Assembly: GCF_900107145.1 (NCBI RefSeq)
Contig: NZ_FNOW01000020.1
Coordinates: 1 to 50,481 of the forward strand
Direction of reading: 5' to 3'
DNA length: 50,481 nucleotides
From: Allochromatium warmingii
Lineage (GTDB): Bacteria; Pseudomonadota; Gammaproteobacteria; Chromatiales; Chromatiaceae
Position numbers and translations under genes: made by a program. This document shows, piece after piece, positions 28,190 through 36,809 of the stretch. Below the pieces are notes generated by a model, which searched no databases, was not told the origin of the DNA, and was given only the letters and a program-made list of their open reading frames with translations. The stretch's first letter is position 1. Each line of letters starts with the position of its first letter.

Positions 28190-29050
28190 TTAACGAAAAT
28201 CCATCAGTAACTGGCGGATGTTGAGCAGCGCTGTGCCCATCACCACCCGATCCCCGGCCTGTAAACAGCGTGCCCCGCTGATCCGCTCATCGTTGACATA
28301 GGTGCCGTTGGAGCTTTGCAGATCGGTGATTTCAAGTTGTTTGCCGTGCGCGTCGTTGATAACCGTCAGGCGAGCGTGATAGCGCGAAACCGTCGCCGAG
28401 GCGAGGGTGAAATCGACATCAACGCCGCGCCCGAGTACACATTGCCGATCAATACTCAAGGACACCGGGCGGCTGGCGCTATTGTCAATCGTCAAGTCAA
28501 ACAGCAGCGTCACGCGGCAGGCGGGTTCAACGGCAAGCGGCGTGATGCGGGTTTCCTGCGTTTGATGGGCAAATGACAACACTGTGTTGCCTTGCAGCCA
28601 GTTCAGCAAGCGCGTCGCCGAGGCATCAAGATCACTGCGAAAATCAACAAACTGCACGATCCCCAAGCGCAGATGAATCGCCGACGGGTCGCAGGTGTGG
28701 AGCATCACCGGCACAATACTGCCCTTGCGTTTTTCCATCGCCCAATGCACTTCAGCCCGCACCCAATCAGAATCAGCGGCATCGGGTGACAGCACCACGA
28801 TAAACCAATCCGCCCGCCGCAATTCCTGATGCAGTTGGCGCTCCCAATCCACGCCCCATTCCAGATCGCCGCTCGAACACCAGACCGACATTCCAGCGTG
28901 TTCAAGCAGCGGTTTTAAGTACTCGACGACAAAGACGGCGTCTTTTGATGAGTGACTGATGAAGATTCTGGCCACATTAAATCGCTCATAAATACCTGAG
29001 ATATGCTGCAAAATCTGCGGCAGTATGTCGCGCCGTGCGGCGTTGGACAA
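28190..29050 (-). CDS. TIR-FHA fusion protein
   Basis: 286 residues. A TIR domain covers about 27-150: RIFISHSSKDAVFVVEYL starts it, WFIVVLSPDAADSDWVRAEV contains Glu100 at the position of the NAD-cleaving glutamate of enzymatic TIRs. An FHA domain covers about 195-280: LGRG (206-209), SRYHARLTV (222-230) and SSNGTYVND (246-254), the phosphothreonine-binding loops. The fusion suggests an effector steered by a phosphopeptide, perhaps from a Ser/Thr kinase system, but no kinase or phosphatase is near. The start is TTG at 29050, or GTG at residue 26. No signal peptide. A defence role is inference. Confidence 0.85.
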   Translation of the reverse strand: MSNAARRDILPQILQHISGIYERFNVARIFISHSSKDAVFVVEYLKPLLEHAGMSVWCSSGDLEWGVDWERQLHQELRRADWFIVVLSPDAADSDWVRAEVHWAMEKRKGSIVPVMLHTCDPSAIHLRLGIVQFVDFRSDLDASATRLLNWLQGNTVLSFAHQTQETRITPLAVEPACRVTLLFDLTIDNSASRPVSLSIDRQCVLGRGVDVDFTLASATVSRYHARLTVINDAHGKQLEITDLQSSNGTYVNDERISGARCLQAGDRVVMGTALLNIRQLLMDFR

Positions 29051-29266
29051 GCACCCGTCGCCTCGCTGTGCTCAGATAGGGCGCGGTTATTGTTGTGCAT
29101 TCTAATCGTCTAGTGGTTTTACAAAATCAAACGGTGCAAGTTAGGTTATCGAATCGTTTAACGGTTGACGATAGCGCAGCGCATCAAAACTATGAACCGC
29201 GACCAATCCTTCCCGCCCTGCCGCAACTCGGGCATACTGCGCGGCTTTTTGCGCTAGGGGGCCACC

Positions 29267-30208
29267 ATGTTCAAAAATGCTCGTTTCTTCCGTCTGGATC
29301 AGCCGTTCGAGTTCACGGCGCTCGAACTGGAAGCGGCACTCGGCACGCGCCGCTTCCGCCCCTGTGGCCCGATTGAAACCGCAACACTCGGCTGGACAGC
29401 GCCCTTAGGTGAGGACGCACAAGCATTGGTGCAGGCGGTGAGTGGCTGCTATCTGATCTGCGCTCGCCGCCAAGAACGGCTGTTGCCCGCTGCGGCGATC
29501 ACCGAAGCCCTCGACGAGCGGATCGCGGAACTGGAAGCCGGTGAAGCGCGGGATGTGGGTCGCGCTGAACGGCGGCGACTGCGCGAACAGATTATTAACG
29601 AGATGCTGCCGCGTGCCTTCACTCGCTCGCGCCGCACGCAACTGTATCTCGACACGGAAAGCGGTTGGCTGGTCGTGGATGCGGCGAGCGAGAAACAGGC
29701 CGAAGATGTGGTCTCGCTGCTACGTGAAACGCTCGGTTCACTGCCGGTCAAACTGCCCGATCCGCTGCATCCGGTGGCGAATCTGCTCACGGCGTGGCTG
29801 CTGGAAGACTGCGCCCCGCCGGATTTTGTCGCCGCTGATGCCTGCGAATTGCGCGAGATCGGCGAACAGGCGGGCGTGGTGCGCTGTAGTCGTCACAATC
29901 TAGCCTGCGAAGAAATCCTCAATCATTTACGTGCCGGCAAACAGGTCACTAAGCTGGCGCTGGTGTGGGATGAGCGGTTGAGTTTTACGCTGGCTGATGA
30001 TTTGTCGCTCAAACGTGTGCGCGTGAATGATGCGCTGCTGGAACAGTTAGACGGCGATGAGCTGGATCCAGCACAGCGGCTGGATGCTGAATTTGCACTG
30101 CTGGCATTGCAGATGCGCGAGTTGCTGACGCGGTTTGATGCGTTGTTTGGTTTAACTGACGCCTCAGCCGATGCCGTGATACCTCGCGCCAGACACGACC
30201 GCATCTGA
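29267..30208 (+). CDS. rdgC: Recombination-associated protein RdgC
   Basis: 313 residues, the family length. RdgC forms a ring around DNA and limits RecA. The N-terminus MFKNARFFRLD, the block INEMLPRAFTRSRRTQLYLD and the C-terminal KLALVWDERLSFTLADDLSL with VRVNDALLEQ match homologues throughout. AGGGGG lies six bases before the ATG. It is divergent from the TIR-FHA gene across a 216-nt gap in which I see only a weak TTGACG box at 29165-29170. Confidence 0.93.
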   Translation: MFKNARFFRLDQPFEFTALELEAALGTRRFRPCGPIETATLGWTAPLGEDAQALVQAVSGCYLICARRQERLLPAAAITEALDERIAELEAGEARDVGRAERRRLREQIINEMLPRAFTRSRRTQLYLDTESGWLVVDAASEKQAEDVVSLLRETLGSLPVKLPDPLHPVANLLTAWLLEDCAPPDFVAADACELREIGEQAGVVRCSRHNLACEEILNHLRAGKQVTKLALVWDERLSFTLADDLSLKRVRVNDALLEQLDGDELDPAQRLDAEFALLALQMRELLTRFDALFGLTDASADAVIPRARHDRI

Positions 30209-30294
30209 ATCTGAAATGGCGGTGATGGTGCGCACATCAGCGCCGTTGCCGGTTTATACTGCGCGGCTTTGCGACCTGTCCCATAGCACCCACC

Positions 30295-31350
30295 ATGCAC
30301 CGTACTGACGACCTCCGTATCCGCGACATCACCCGTGTGCGCTCACCGCGTGAACTGCACGAAGAATTTCCACTGTCCGAGACCGCTGCAAACACGGTTT
30401 ATGACACCCGCCATGACATCCAGCGCATTTTGCACGGACGCGACGAGCGGCTGTTGGTGGTCGTTGGCCCCTGTTCGGTTCACGATCCTGAAGCGGCGCT
30501 GGAATACGCAGCACGGCTCCAACCGGTACGCGAAGCATTAGCCGAACAGTTGTTAATTGTTATGCGTGTGTATTTTGAAAAACCGCGCACAACAGTTGGC
30601 TGGAAAGGATTGATTAACGATCCGAATCTCGACGGCAGTTTTGAGATTAACAAAGGATTAGGTATTGCCCGTAAATTGCTGCTGGATCTCAATAATCGTG
30701 GCATTCCTGCCGGAACGGAATTTCTCGATCTGATTAGCCCACAATATATCGCCGATCAAGTCAGTTGGGGCGCGATTGGGGCGCGTACCACTGAAAGTCA
30801 GGGCCACCGTGAATTAGCGTCAGGATTATCCTGTCCGATTGGCTTTAAGAATGCGACCAATGGCGATGTCAAAGTTGCAATCGACGCCATTCATGCCGCT
30901 GCTCGCCCGCATGTATTCATGTCCGTGACCAAAGAAGGACAATCGGCGATTTTTAGCACCACCGGCAATGCGGATACGCATATTATTCTGCGCGGCGGTC
31001 AGCGTCCGAATTATGATACCGAGAGCGTCAATATTGCGGCTGAACAAATTACCGCATCGGGGCTGACGCCGAAAATGATGATCGACTTCAGTCATGCCAA
31101 TAGCGGCAAACGACCCGAAAAGCAAATTCGTATTTGTCAGGATGTCGCGGGGCAAATTGCACGCGGTGATCGGCGTATTCTGGGCGTGATGATTGAAAGT
31201 CATTTGGTCGCCGGGAATCAAAATCCGGCAGCCTGTGATGATCTGATCTTTGGTCAGAGTATTACTGATGCCTGCGTTGGTTGGGATGATACCGAGCCGA
31301 TGCTGCATGAATTAGCGGAAGCGGTCGCGAAACGGCGAACGTGCTGCTGA
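30295..31350 (+). CDS. aroG: 3-deoxy-7-phosphoheptulonate synthase, class I
   Basis: Condenses phosphoenolpyruvate and erythrose 4-phosphate, the first step to aromatic amino acids. Metal- and substrate-binding segments are clear: VVVGPCSVHDPEAALEYA, MRVYFEKPRTTVGWKGLIND, GARTTESQGHRELASGLSCP, and IDFSHANSGKRPEKQ. The length of 351 matches the AroF/G/H group, which are feedback-inhibited by single aromatic amino acids; which one cannot be told from the sequence by eye, so the gene letter is uncertain. The upstream ribosome binding site is weak. Confidence 0.9.
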   Translation: MHRTDDLRIRDITRVRSPRELHEEFPLSETAANTVYDTRHDIQRILHGRDERLLVVVGPCSVHDPEAALEYAARLQPVREALAEQLLIVMRVYFEKPRTTVGWKGLINDPNLDGSFEINKGLGIARKLLLDLNNRGIPAGTEFLDLISPQYIADQVSWGAIGARTTESQGHRELASGLSCPIGFKNATNGDVKVAIDAIHAAARPHVFMSVTKEGQSAIFSTTGNADTHIILRGGQRPNYDTESVNIAAEQITASGLTPKMMIDFSHANSGKRPEKQIRICQDVAGQIARGDRRILGVMIESHLVAGNQNPAACDDLIFGQSITDACVGWDDTEPMLHELAEAVAKRRTCC

Positions 31351-31418
31351 AAAAGTAGCGCCTAGTCGAGCGCGATAACCAGCCTTTTCGAACCTACGAC
31401 GCCACAGCGAAACCACGC

Positions 31419-32201
31419 ATGTCCACTGACTCCACTGCGACCCCTTCGATCACACCGGCCATCCACGTTCTGCACAACCGCGTTATTCTCGTGACCGGCG
31501 CGTTGGAGGGCGTGGGCCGCGCCGTAGCATTGGCCTGCGCTGCCGCCGGTGCCAGCGTGATTTTATCCTCATTTGAGCAGGCCGATTTAGAGCCGGTCTA
31601 CGATCAGATCGTCGCGGCTGGGTATCCCGAACCGGCTATTTTGCCGCTCAATCTCGACACAGCCACCGAGCCGACATATCTCGCCGCTGCTGCCGTGATT
31701 GGTGACACCTTCGGGCGGCTCGATGGGCTGGCGCATTGCGCGGTTTCTGCGCCCTTTTTGAGCCGCATCGACGACTATGACGCGAACGAATGGGAGCGGG
31801 TCATTCGCATCAATCTAAATGCGCCTTTTTTGTTGACGCAGGCGTGTTTGCCACTGTTACGGTTGGCGGAAGAGGCGGCGATAGTGTTCACCGCTGACCG
31901 CGTTGGGCGGCAGGGTTTGGCGTATTGGGGCGCGTATGCGGCGGCGAAATTCGGCATCGAGGGACTGATGCAGGTGTTAGCCGAAGAGACCCGCGCATCA
32001 ACCCAGATGCGCGTCAACAGTCTCGATCCGGGCATTCTGCGCACTGCGCTCCGCGCTAATTTGTACCCGGGTGAAGATCCGCACAGTCATCCCGATCCGG
32101 TGACGGTTGCTCCGGCGTATGTCCAGTTGCTCGGCCCCGAGGGGCGCGAGCTGACTGGACAAGCGTTGCGGGTGGAAGCGGGACGGGCGGTGTTGATTTA
32201 G
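31419..32201 (+). CDS. YciK-like short-chain dehydrogenase with altered active site
   Basis: 260 residues with a Rossmann fold: TGALEGVG (26-33) fits TGxxxGxG. The YxxxK pair is Tyr173 and Lys177 in GAYAAAKFGIEGLMQVLAEE, and RVNSLDPGILRTALRA follows, as in YciK. However, the catalytic serine region reads IVFTADRVGRQG where YciK has a run of serines, and NNAG is replaced by HCAVS. The enzyme may be inactive or use another residue. A 20-residue polar N-terminus precedes the fold. It lies 68 nt after the DAHP synthase gene on the same strand. Confidence 0.8.
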   Translation: MSTDSTATPSITPAIHVLHNRVILVTGALEGVGRAVALACAAAGASVILSSFEQADLEPVYDQIVAAGYPEPAILPLNLDTATEPTYLAAAAVIGDTFGRLDGLAHCAVSAPFLSRIDDYDANEWERVIRINLNAPFLLTQACLPLLRLAEEAAIVFTADRVGRQGLAYWGAYAAAKFGIEGLMQVLAEETRASTQMRVNSLDPGILRTALRANLYPGEDPHSHPDPVTVAPAYVQLLGPEGRELTGQALRVEAGRAVLI

Positions 32202-32240
32202 GCAAATTGCCGTACTTTTGAAGATTAAAGGCGCATATTG

Positions 32241-32267
32241 ACTGCCAAAGGCTTCGGTTTTGGCAGT
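32241..32267. terminator. Hairpin between convergent genes
   Basis: ACTGCCAAA (32241-32249) pairs perfectly with TTTGGCAGT (32259-32267) around a nine-base loop. It lies between the SDR stop (+) and the XRE regulator stop (-). There is no strong T-run on either side. Confidence 0.5.
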
Positions 32268-32310
32268 GCCTATCTCAGACGTATTAAGGCATGACTATTC
32301 CACACCTGCG

Positions 32311-32691
32311 CTAATCACCCTCAGCATGAGCCGTAGCACGCGCCACATCATCCGGCTGGGCAGCAGCCAACGTCAGCAACAGCGCCTGCCCGCGTACATC
32401 CGTGCGCCGAAAATGATCGATCAACTCCAGCTCGCGAGCGGAAAACGGCCCACGATCATCCAGACACAGCAGATAGGTCGGCGTGACGGTTTCTAACGCG
32501 CTGGCCAGCGCGTGCGCCTCTTCCAGCCCCATGCGGCGGAGTCCTTGCTCATAATTGCTAATGCGTGACTTAGACAAAGAATGTGTCCGCGCCGAGAGAT
32601 CGGCCAGACTGAGCTGGTGCGCATGTCGAACGGCGCGTAGACGCTGGCCGATCCGTTTGGTCAGATCTAAGGTTTGCTTGAGGTTATGCAA
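32311..32691 (-). CDS. XRE-family transcriptional regulator
   Basis: 126 residues. An N-terminal Cro/CI helix-turn-helix spans about 10-70: RIGQRLRAVRHAHQLSLADL, then RTHSLSKSRISNYEQGLRRM as the recognition region. The C-terminal 50 residues are helical (FSARELELIDHFRRTDVRGQ) and resemble short phage-type repressors with DNA-binding plus a dimerisation helix. The start is TTG at 32691 with no ATG nearby, so the exact start is uncertain. Target genes are unknown; it neither pairs with a toxin nor lies in a clear prophage. Confidence 0.8.
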   Translation of the reverse strand: MHNLKQTLDLTKRIGQRLRAVRHAHQLSLADLSARTHSLSKSRISNYEQGLRRMGLEEAHALASALETVTPTYLLCLDDRGPFSARELELIDHFRRTDVRGQALLLTLAAAQPDDVARATAHAEGD

Positions 32692-32851
32692 GACAGTCTC
32701 ATCGTGTATGGTGTTGCTATTGTGGACATTTTAGAGGAAGGCGCACACACGCTGCCTGTTCACCCGACGAACGGGCAAGCCGTATCGGTCGGCAGTCAGC
32801 GTGGGGCGATGAGCGGGGATGCGGACGCAGGCGACGACGGTTTACAGCCGA

Positions 32852-33841
32852 TTAGCCGAGAAGCGCGTCTTCCCATTCGGTGTCGCCGGAGGCTTGCGGT
32901 TGCAGCGGCGGCGGTGGTTCGACAAGACGATCAGCGAATACACGATCCAGTGTTTTAATAAAACACTTGGTTTGCGGCGAGAGAAATTTACCGCGCCGTT
33001 GGACAATGCCATAACTGCGTCGAGGGAAATACTGTCCAATGGGAATGCGACCGAGCTTTTCTTCGCCGGTTAAACACACATCCGTGACAATAGAAATGCC
33101 GAGACCAAGTTCGACATATTTTTTAATCACTTCCCACCCGCCAGCTTCCATTGTGACGTGATAGCTGAGATTGTGTTGTTTAAACACCAGATCGACTAAG
33201 CGCCAGGTGCTCAAATGACGCGGCGGTAAAATCAAGCCATAGGGCGCGATTTCTTCCAGCGTGACATAATCTTTTTCTGCCAACGGATGATCGAGCGGCG
33301 TAATCAGCGTCGGTTGATAGGTGACAAACGGGCGATAGGTAATATCGTCGGGGATTTCGAGCATCGAGCCGACCGCTAAATCGGCTTCATCAGCACGCAG
33401 CATCGCCAGCCCATCACGCCCCGTGACATTATGCAATTTCAATTCGATGCCTGGGTATTGTTCGACAAACGCCTGAATTGGCTCGGGCAGAATATAGAGA
33501 ATCGTCGATTCACCAGCGGCGATATTCAGCACGCCTTGATCGACGCGCCCGGCTTGGGTAGCGAAGGCTTCGTGGAGCTTATCCATACCCTCGACCAGCG
33601 GTTCGGCCATTTGATAGAGCAAATCGCCCTCGGGGGTGAGTTTGATCTTCGGGCCGCGCCGCTCAAAAAGTACGGTGCCGAACTCGCGTTCTAGTGCCTG
33701 AATTTGCAATGAAACAGTCGGTTGACTGAGAAAGATTTTTTCAGCCGCTGCGCTGACACTGCCGGTGCGGGCGGCATGACAAAAGGCACGTAACTGCTTG
33801 AGTCGGTTTTGTTTGTAATGAATCTGCGAGCCTGAACCCAC
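32852..33841 (-). CDS. LysR-family transcriptional regulator
   Basis: 329 residues from GTG at 33841. The winged helix is at about 10-70: RLKQLRAFCHAARTGSVSAA, then FLSQPTVSLQIQALEREFGT and LFERRGPKIKLTPEG. The effector domain is the usual periplasmic-binding fold (ILPEPIQAFVEQYPGIELKL; ELGLGISIVTDVC), similar in tone to CysB/Cbl-type regulators but not assignable. A longer frame begins inside the TnpB element and is rejected. The TnpB element ends only about 55 nt upstream, so the native promoter may have been lost. Confidence 0.87.
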   Translation of the reverse strand: MGSGSQIHYKQNRLKQLRAFCHAARTGSVSAAAEKIFLSQPTVSLQIQALEREFGTVLFERRGPKIKLTPEGDLLYQMAEPLVEGMDKLHEAFATQAGRVDQGVLNIAAGESTILYILPEPIQAFVEQYPGIELKLHNVTGRDGLAMLRADEADLAVGSMLEIPDDITYRPFVTYQPTLITPLDHPLAEKDYVTLEEIAPYGLILPPRHLSTWRLVDLVFKQHNLSYHVTMEAGGWEVIKKYVELGLGISIVTDVCLTGEEKLGRIPIGQYFPRRSYGIVQRRGKFLSPQTKCFIKTLDRVFADRLVEPPPPLQPQASGDTEWEDALLG

Positions 33842-33915
33842 GATGACACCTATCTTTTGCCGTTTAATGACAATTGATGGTATCTCACAAAAGTCATTGT
33901 TGACATCCTCCCGCC

Positions 33916-35016
33916 CTAAAAGATGGGGATTCCTCCAGCGAGACGGCACTGTCCTGCCGCGAGAATGTTCCGTGCTGCATTGACATCGCGGTCATGCAGT
34001 GTCCCACAGTCTGGACACGTCCATTCTCTTATTCCAAGTCCTGTTCTACCTTTCGGACTGCTGGCAGACATACGTCCGCAGCACGAACAAGTTTGGGTAC
34101 TGTAAGCTTCATTGACGACGAGAAACACGCCTTGCATCCTTTTGGATTTTGCATCAAGTTGTGTTTTGAGCATGTACCATCCGGCATCTAGGACGGATTT
34201 TGCCAGCTTAGTTTTGGCCAGCTTGGAACTGCTCACATCGCCAATAACGATCAATGAATTTTCACGCACCAATTGCGTGGTGAATTTGTGGATAGCATCC
34301 GCTCGACGGTTTTTGACTTTTGCGTGGATTGCTTTGACGCGCTGTTTCTTGTTGGCGCGTTGAGCTATGCCTAATTGTTTTTGAGCGTTGCGGTAAAATT
34401 GATTGGCTTTGAGCTTCACGCCATTTGAACAAGTGGCATAATCTTTCAATCCAAGATCAATACCAATTTCCCCGCGCCCCGATAGTTCAACTACTGGCAC
34501 TTTCACGACGACATTGAAATACCAGCGTCCCCGCGTATCTTCTGAAAAACAGCCAGAACGAAATTCATACTGGCTCAGTCCGTAGCTATCCCAGACCTTG
34601 AAGAAATGGCCATTGTGCCTGACTTGTCCGTTTTTCCAGACCGTAGCGCCTGACTTGAATGGAATCCAGCCGAGTGAGCGGCGACTGCCGCCAGAGCATC
34701 GCCAGCGAAGTTTGTCTTTTTTAAACTGTTTTCTGGCTTTGGCGTGGGCTTCAGTCACTTCCTGCACGGTTTGCGAATGAATTGTAAATCCGTGCGCCTT
34801 TTTGAACGCGGCTTGACTCTTAGCTAAATCAAACGCTGAAAAGTGAGTCCGTACCCAACCAACTTCAGGAATCGGAATATAGGAATACTCAGCCGTAATG
34901 GCATTGGCTTCATTCCACACTTGATTACACTCATAAGCCCATTGACGCAGCAGCTTAGCGTGCTTGTCTTTCACTCGCACTTTGAGTGTTTTTAATATGG
35001 TAGCTTTTGTAGCCAT
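33916..35016 (-). CDS. tnpB: RNA-guided nuclease TnpB
   Basis: 366 residues from the ATG at 35016. RuvC-I Asp187 is in GEIGIDLGLKDYATCS, and RuvC-III Asp344 in LHDRDVNAARNIL. The zinc finger is C310-x2-C313 and C334-x2-C337. At RuvC-II the usual Glu is replaced (LIVIGDVSSSKL), while Glu303 appears in VVNEAYSTQTCSCCG. This resembles the rearranged catalytic site described for some TnpB and Fanzor proteins. The stop codon lies in the terminal hairpin. TnpB cuts DNA at sites specified by its omega RNA and helps keep the element. All key residues seem intact. Confidence 0.88.
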   Translation of the reverse strand: MATKATILKTLKVRVKDKHAKLLRQWAYECNQVWNEANAITAEYSYIPIPEVGWVRTHFSAFDLAKSQAAFKKAHGFTIHSQTVQEVTEAHAKARKQFKKDKLRWRCSGGSRRSLGWIPFKSGATVWKNGQVRHNGHFFKVWDSYGLSQYEFRSGCFSEDTRGRWYFNVVVKVPVVELSGRGEIGIDLGLKDYATCSNGVKLKANQFYRNAQKQLGIAQRANKKQRVKAIHAKVKNRRADAIHKFTTQLVRENSLIVIGDVSSSKLAKTKLAKSVLDAGWYMLKTQLDAKSKRMQGVFLVVNEAYSTQTCSCCGRMSASSPKGRTGLGIREWTCPDCGTLHDRDVNAARNILAAGQCRLAGGIPIF

Positions 35017-35083
35017 GTAATATATTCTGTGCTTTGTCAATCAAGATTACAACATAAAAAACGCACAATACACATCAATTCAA

Positions 35084-35215
35084 GTGAAATTTGATACCTA
35101 CCGAAAGCTTAAAAAAGCCGCTACTGATGAGGATATTTCATTTGCGCACATGATAGATAGTCTGCTTGATCTTTACAAACGGGAGAAAGCTAAAACACTT
35201 ACATTCCCGCTCTGA
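35084..35215 (+). CDS. Possible ribbon-helix-helix peptide inside the TnpB element
   Basis: A frame divergent from tnpB reads VKFDTYRKLKKAATDEDISF, then AHMIDSLLDLYKREKAKTLT and a stop within the left-end hairpin. A short strand, a turn and two helices are the plan of CopG/Arc-type DNA-binding peptides. There is no good start: GTG at 35084 would cut off the first strand (codons for TSIQ precede it), and no ribosome binding site is seen. It could be a decayed gene. It may once have regulated tnpB. Confidence 0.4.
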   Translation: MKFDTYRKLKKAATDEDISFAHMIDSLLDLYKREKAKTLTFPL

Positions 35216-35263
35216 AAGGCGGGGTTTTAGGCGAAACAGATAAAAGTAATAAATTTTGTTGTT

Positions 35264-35312
35264 AGTTAGCCGCCAGCGATCAGCTTCCAGCCTGATTGAG
35301 CTGGAAGCTGGC
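35264..35312. terminator. Dispersed repeat forming a perfect hairpin after tatC
   Basis: CAGCTTCCAGC (35281-35291) pairs perfectly with GCTGGAAGCTG (35300-35310). The upstream AGCCGCCAGCGAT (35268-35280) is part of the same dispersed family as 6366-6428. It directly follows the tatC stop on the minus strand and precedes the TnpB element. Confidence 0.6.
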
Positions 35313-35318
35313 AGCTCT

Positions 35319-36410
35319 TCAACCATCAAGCTGGCTGAGGATGTTACGCGCTACTTGACGTTGGGTAGCGTCGCCTTCTTCGAGCACTTGATAGAGCATC
35401 TGGCGGGCGGCGAAGTCGTTGCCAAGATCGCGCAGGCGGTTGGCGCGGATGAGCTTATCTTCAACGGCGGCGCTGGCTGGATCGACCGACGGCGCAGCGG
35501 GCGGCGCGATTGGCGGCGGCGCGGATGCTGACTCAGCGTGCGCGTCATCTTCGGCTTCGTGGCGATCTAACGCAGCGTTGCGTTCGGCTGTGGTCAGCGG
35601 GTGCCACGCTTGCGCATCAGGCGCTGTGGTTTTTTTAACTGGCGGCGGCGTGTCGTCGGGTTCAGTAGGGCGCTGTTTGAGCAGCAATCTGGAAAACAGC
35701 ACGCCGACCTCGAATAACATCCACATCGGCACGGCGAGCAGTGTTTGCGAGAATATATCCGGTGGCGTTAAAAACATGCCAATCACGAATGCGCCGACGA
35801 TGACATACGGGCGTTTATTGGCCAGATCATCGGGCGTGACCACACCAATCGCGACGAGCAGGATGGTCGCAATCGGAATCTCGAACGCCAGACCAAAGGC
35901 AAAAAATAGCGTCAGGACAAAATCCAGATAGGACGCAATATCCGTCATCATCGCCACACCTTCGGGCGTTGTGGCGGCAAAAAAGGCGAAGATCAGCGGG
36001 AATACCAAGTAATAGGCAAAGGCAATCCCGAGATAAAACAGCAGGATGCTAGAAACCAGCAGTGGCAGCGCGAGCCGCTTTTCGTGCTGATACAGTCCGG
36101 GCGCGATGAACGCCCACAGTTGATAGAGCAGATAGGGCATCGCCAAAAATACGCCGGTAATCAGCGCCAGCTTCAGCGGCGTGAGAAAGGGCGAGGCGAC
36201 TTGGGTGGCGATCATGGTGTTGCCATCGGGCAACTGCGCAATCAGCGGCGCGGCCACATACGCATACAGTCCGTTGGCAAACGGCAGCAGCACCACTGCC
36301 ATCACGCCGACGGCGATCAACATGCGGATCAGGCGGTCGCGCAACTCGACCAGATGCGAGATGAACGGTTGTTCAGTGCCCGGATCGGCGGGCGGAAGCG
36401 CAAAAGACAT
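35319..36410 (-). CDS. tatC: TatC with a FimV-like C-terminal extension
   Basis: Core subunit of the twin-arginine translocase that recognises RR signal peptides. Six membrane helices lie within residues 25-245, with the conserved [12 protein letters not shown] (16-27), PGLYQHEKR (104-112) and FGLAFEIPI (172-180). Residues 246-363 are extra: a Pro/Ala/Glu-rich linker, then [20 protein letters not shown] (about 326-345) and [18 protein letters not shown]. This last part resembles the C-terminal TPR-like motif of FimV. Normal TatC has about 255 residues. tatA and tatB, normally just upstream, are absent; hisE is 77 nt away. Confidence 0.9.
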   Translation of the reverse strand: MSFALPPADPGTEQPFISHLVELRDRLIRMLIAVGVMAVVLLPFANGLYAYVAAPLIAQLPDGNTMIATQVASPFLTPLKLALITGVFLAMPYLLYQLWAFIAPGLYQHEKRLALPLLVSSILLFYLGIAFAYYLVFPLIFAFFAATTPEGVAMMTDIASYLDFVLTLFFAFGLAFEIPIATILLVAIGVVTPDDLANKRPYVIVGAFVIGMFLTPPDIFSQTLLAVPMWMLFEVGVLFSRLLLKQRPTEPDDTPPPVKKTTAPDAQAWHPLTTAERNAALDRHEAEDDAHAESASAPPPIAPPAAPSVDPASAAVEDKLIRANRLRDLGNDFAARQMLYQVLEEGDATQRQVARNILSQLDG

Positions 36411-36487
36411 GGTTCAAACCTGTGGAATGCTCAAGGTCAGCGTGCGCGGATCGCGTCAATTTCAATTTCAATCTGGCTCAATGTCGC

Positions 36488-36805
36488 TCAATCTGGGCGG
36501 CTGGCTTTTTCGGTCAATCCTGATAGCCCAAAACGGCGCTCCAGTTCGGCGAGCACCGGACGCGGCCCAAGTCCCTGATGCGCCAGCAGCACCAGCGTAT
36601 GAAACCAGAGATCGGCGATTTCATAGACGAGTTTATCGGACTCGCCATCTTTGGCGGCCATGACGGTTTCGGTGGCTTCTTCGCCGACTTTTTTGAGAAT
36701 CGCGTCGAGTCCTTTCGCGTAAAGCTTGGCGACATAGGACGAGTCGGGATCGGCGTTTTTACGCGCTTCCAGCACCTCGGCGAGTTGGTCGAGTACGTCG
36801 TTCAT
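36488..36805 (-). CDS. hisE: Phosphoribosyl-ATP diphosphatase
   Basis: 105 residues. Second step of histidine synthesis, hydrolysing PR-ATP to PR-AMP. An all-alpha MazG-like fold with [33 protein letters not shown] and [20 protein letters not shown], which carry the metal-binding acidic residues. The ATG at 36805 is four nt after hisI and matches the family start; an upstream extension would cover hisI. Separate hisI and hisE genes are normal outside enterobacteria, where they are fused. Confidence 0.93.
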   Translation of the reverse strand: MNDVLDQLAEVLEARKNADPDSSYVAKLYAKGLDAILKKVGEEATETVMAAKDGESDKLVYEIADLWFHTLVLLAHQGLGPRPVLAELERRFGLSGLTEKASRPD

Positions 36806-36809
36806 CGCA

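Larger units (their letters stand above)
33897..35235 (-). mobile_element. IS200/IS605-type element with TnpB only
   Basis: Both ends carry the paired GC motifs typical of this family. The tnpB-distal end at ~35207-35235 reads CCCGCTCTGAAAGGCGGGGT and then TTTAGGCG. The tnpB 3' end at ~33897-33930 reads, on the minus strand, CCCCATCTTTTAGGGCGGGA then GGATGTC. No tnpA (Y1 transposase) is inside. The 3' end should also give the guide RNA scaffold, with guide bases taken from 33877-33896. Confidence 0.75.

Noticed and set aside
33842-33949. N-terminal extension of the LysR regulator
   Set aside because: It starts inside the TnpB element end and has no LysR homology; the GTG at 33841 fits the family.
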